Part shown: positions 6,800 to 8,626 of the stretch, piece by piece | Position numbering within the stretch: position 1 is the first letter of the stretch | How the letters are laid out: each line of letters opens with the position of its first letter | NCBI GenBank assembly: GCA_964428355.1 | Contig: CAYRYU010000168.1 | Location: forward strand, 1-8,626 | Length of the DNA: 8,626 nt | Reading direction: 5' to 3' | Origin: CAYRYU01 sp964428355 | GTDB lineage: Bacteria > Muiribacteriota > Ozemobacteria > Ozemobacterales > Ozemobacteraceae | Program-made: the position numbers and the translations under genes | The notes under the pieces: generated by a model | The model's input: only the letters and a program-made list of their open reading frames with translations | Told to the model about the DNA's origin: nothing | Database searches by the model: none

Positions 6800-8626
6800 G
6801 TGAATCGTCGTTCCCGAGTGCTTCCGACCTGTCGNNNNNNNNNNNNNNNNNNNNNNNNNNNNNNNNNNNNNNNNNNNNNNNNNNNNNNNNNNNNNNNNNN
6901 NNNNNNNNNNNNNNNNNNNNNNNNNNNNNNNNNNCAGATCCTGTTTTTCCTGCTCCTGGCTACCGGGCTCGCCCATGGAGAGGGAATCGGGGTTTACTTC
7001 GGGACATTCGATCCCATCCACACAGGCCACCTGATCGTGGCGGAACAGGCACTGGCACGGCTCGGTCTCGAAAAGCTGTACATCCTTCCGAACTACGTTC
7101 CGATCGGAAAACCGGGAGCGACGCCTTTTTCACTCAGGCACGAGATGATCCGTCTCGTCACCCTGCGGAACCCACGTTTCACAATACTTTCCGAAAAAGA
7201 GATCGCCCGCGAGTTCGAGCGGAATCCTGAAGATTACATCCCTCTCCTGATCGACCTCATCCGAAGGAAGGAGGGACCGCAGAAACCTTTTTTCCACATC
7301 TGCGGAACCGATTCCTTCGAGAAGATGGAAGCGATGAAGAAACTGCCGTCATTTGGGGAAAACCGGACGGTCGTGGTCATGGCCCGGAAGGGATACAAGC
7401 TCGAAATGGGACCTTATGCGGAAACGCTCCACAAAGCCGGACGGTTGCTCCTGATCGACCCTGCTGCTCCCGAGCTGAGTTCGACGCTGATCAGGAAGAA
7501 ACTCCAAGCGGGTGAGACGGTCGGGCGGGATATGGTCCCCCCATTCGTCGTCAGGTTCGTACAGAGATTCGGGCTCTACGGGGCAAGGAAGCCCCGCATC
7601 AGGGTCCCTGCGGGCTACTCGGGACGCTCGATGCATCTGGGCTACCGTAAGAACTCGCTTCCCGCCGAGGATTTTCTGGAAGTCCCCCACGGGGATTTTC
7701 CAGGCTTCGACAACCTCCTCGCCCCGCTCACCCTCGACGCCGACGCATATCTCGAGTCGAAGATCCCACCGGAGATTTCGGATCTGATCGTTGCCCGTGA
7801 GATGCCCGTGGTTATCGTGGGCGGCCTCCTCAGGGATGCCGATTCCCTACTGGAAAGCCTCGGGTTCTCGAGCGGAGTTCTCTTTTCCACCGAGAGCGCG
7901 GAGCGGATCCGTATTTCCTACCTTCTTGCCCGCCGCCAGGGCCGGATGCACATCATTGTTGTCGACTTGTTCGGAACCGCACGGCTCCGCCACATGGCAC
8001 TCGAATTCGGCCATCTCATGGCCCGGAACGGAATTCCACTCTCCAACCTCCGGATCTGGGCATACAAACGGCTCGACCGGATGACCCGGAACCTGTGCAA
8101 TCATTCCCTCGAGCGGCTCCGACCCGGGCGAAACGACATGGTCTTCCTCGGGTACAAAGGCGCGGTGAACAATGTCCTTTCCGATCTGGCCGTGTTCCTC
8201 GCACGAAACCCCGGGAAACGGATCGCCGACGTCACCATCGCCGACCTGGACAAAGTCCGTGAGGAGCTGAAGGAGTCCCACGTTTTCCGGAACCGTTCTA
8301 TGGGCACCTTCACCTACCCTTTCTGGAAATACTCTCTTGATGCGGGATGTGGGCAGACCATTTCCCTGACCGTCTTCCGGAACCTCTACGGGGACCAGAC
8401 CCGTGTGGTGCTAGAAGAGCTCATTTCAAAGGGTTTCAGGGATTTCGCCATGTTCGGAAACGGCGGGGGGTTGCGGAACGTGGAAATCGGGAAGGTCTAT
8501 GCCCCTGTCAAGGCCACTGAAGGAGATCGCACGATCGCCTATGCCAACCGTGCCGCTGCACTCTTCCCGCAACGGGGGCTTGTTACGGTCGATTCCCTTC
8601 TGGAGGAAACCACCGGATGGCTGGCC
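6800..8626 (+). CDS. probable exported NadD-type adenylyltransferase fused to a nucleoside-phosphorylase-like domain (partial, contains assembly gap)
   Basis: Before the gap, GTG (6800) opens MNRRSRVLPTC, a basic signal-peptide n-region. After it, ILFFLLLATGLA-HGEG (6938-6985) gives the hydrophobic core and a cleavage-like site. A complete NadD-like domain follows (6986-7582, about 199 codons): GTFDPIHTGH (7001-7030) is the nucleotidyltransferase (H/T)xGH region, GTDSFEKM (7304-7327) matches the NadD GxD segment, and SSTLIR (7478-7495) plus a FGLYG end are NadD family signatures. NadD transfers AMP from ATP to nicotinate mononucleotide. A 210-codon alpha/beta region I do not recognise comes next. 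From about 8240, the VVLEELISKGF, FGNGGGL, EIGKVYAP and VDSLLEE segments resemble purine/uridine nucleoside phosphorylases. The frame is open to the window edge. No in-frame start exists between the gap and the NadD domain, so the hydrophobic segment should be translated. The reading across the gap is assumed. Confidence 0.8.
   Translation, partial: MNRRSRVLPTCXXXXXXXXXXXXXXXXXXXXXXXXXXXXXXXXXXQILFFLLLATGLAHGEGIGVYFGTFDPIHTGHLIVAEQALARLGLEKLYILPNYVPIGKPGATPFSLRHEMIRLVTLRNPRFTILSEKEIAREFERNPEDYIPLLIDLIRRKEGPQKPFFHICGTDSFEKMEAMKKLPSFGENRTVVVMARKGYKLEMGPYAETLHKAGRLLLIDPAAPELSSTLIRKKLQAGETVGRDMVPPFVVRFVQRFGLYGARKPRIRVPAGYSGRSMHLGYRKNSLPAEDFLEVPHGDFPGFDNLLAPLTLDADAYLESKIPPEISDLIVAREMPVVIVGGLLRDADSLLESLGFSSGVLFSTESAERIRISYLLARRQGRMHIIVVDLFGTARLRHMALEFGHLMARNGIPLSNLRIWAYKRLDRMTRNLCNHSLERLRPGRNDMVFLGYKGAVNNVLSDLAVFLARNPGKRIADVTIADLDKVREELKESHVFRNRSMGTFTYPFWKYSLDAGCGQTISLTVFRNLYGDQTRVVLEELISKGFRDFAMFGNGGGLRNVEIGKVYAPVKATEGDRTIAYANRAAALFPQRGLVTVDSLLEETTGWLA
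6835..6934. other. assembly gap of 100 N
   Basis: Exactly 100 N replace sequence inside the 5' end of the NadD-fusion gene. A round 100 is the usual placeholder for a gap of unknown size, so the in-frame reading across it proves nothing. The sequences on both sides agree with one signal peptide if the true gap length is 1 modulo 3. Confidence 0.97.

Noticed and set aside
7847..8281. 144-codon minus-strand open frame inside the NadD-fusion gene
   Set aside because: It lies opposite an uninterrupted plus-strand frame and has no recognisable family pattern. I treat it as a shadow.

Overview
The window looks like ordinary bacterial chromosome of roughly 60% G+C with tightly packed genes. I see no tRNA, rRNA, CRISPR array, insertion sequence or phage gene. 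The phylum cannot be fixed from one window. A tricorn-type protease, a Cys-rich pilin-like domain with an NMR-x-L-x-GAVEMYNMD signature and a probable Sec signal peptide fit a Gram-negative, poorly sampled lineage. Riflebacteria-like candidate phyla come to mind, but only as a guess.

Layout. Positions 1-6668 are all on the minus strand. Reading in the direction of transcription, a consensus-like promoter (about 6698-6726) drives a full-length tricorn protease of 1084 residues. A 152-residue protein with one membrane segment and a C-terminal pilin-like domain follows, then a 128-residue membrane protein. Both junctions are ATGA stop/start overlaps, so the three genes form a translationally coupled operon. 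A 217-bp non-coding stretch comes next, holding a strong 9-bp hairpin, a 12-bp palindrome and a weak sigma-54-like promoter match. Then comes clpB, whose last roughly 75-80 codons lie beyond the left edge.

Across a 131-bp divergent intergenic region (6669-6799), a plus-strand gene runs off the right edge. It is the most unusual item here. A probable signal peptide, interrupted by a 100-N assembly gap, is followed by a complete NadD-type nicotinate-nucleotide adenylyltransferase domain. An alpha/beta region I do not recognise comes next, and then the start of a domain resembling the purine/uridine nucleoside phosphorylase superfamily. An exported NAD-type adenylyltransferase joined to a nucleoside-phosphorylase-like module is not an architecture I know.

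How the genes may work together: ClpB (disaggregation) and tricorn (oligopeptide trimming) are both protein quality-control factors and share a strand, but the gap and hairpin suggest clpB can be expressed separately. The two small membrane proteins are tied to tricorn by coupling, not by any recognised function. The NadD-fusion gene is divergently transcribed and points to nucleotide or pyridine-nucleotide handling outside the cytoplasm.
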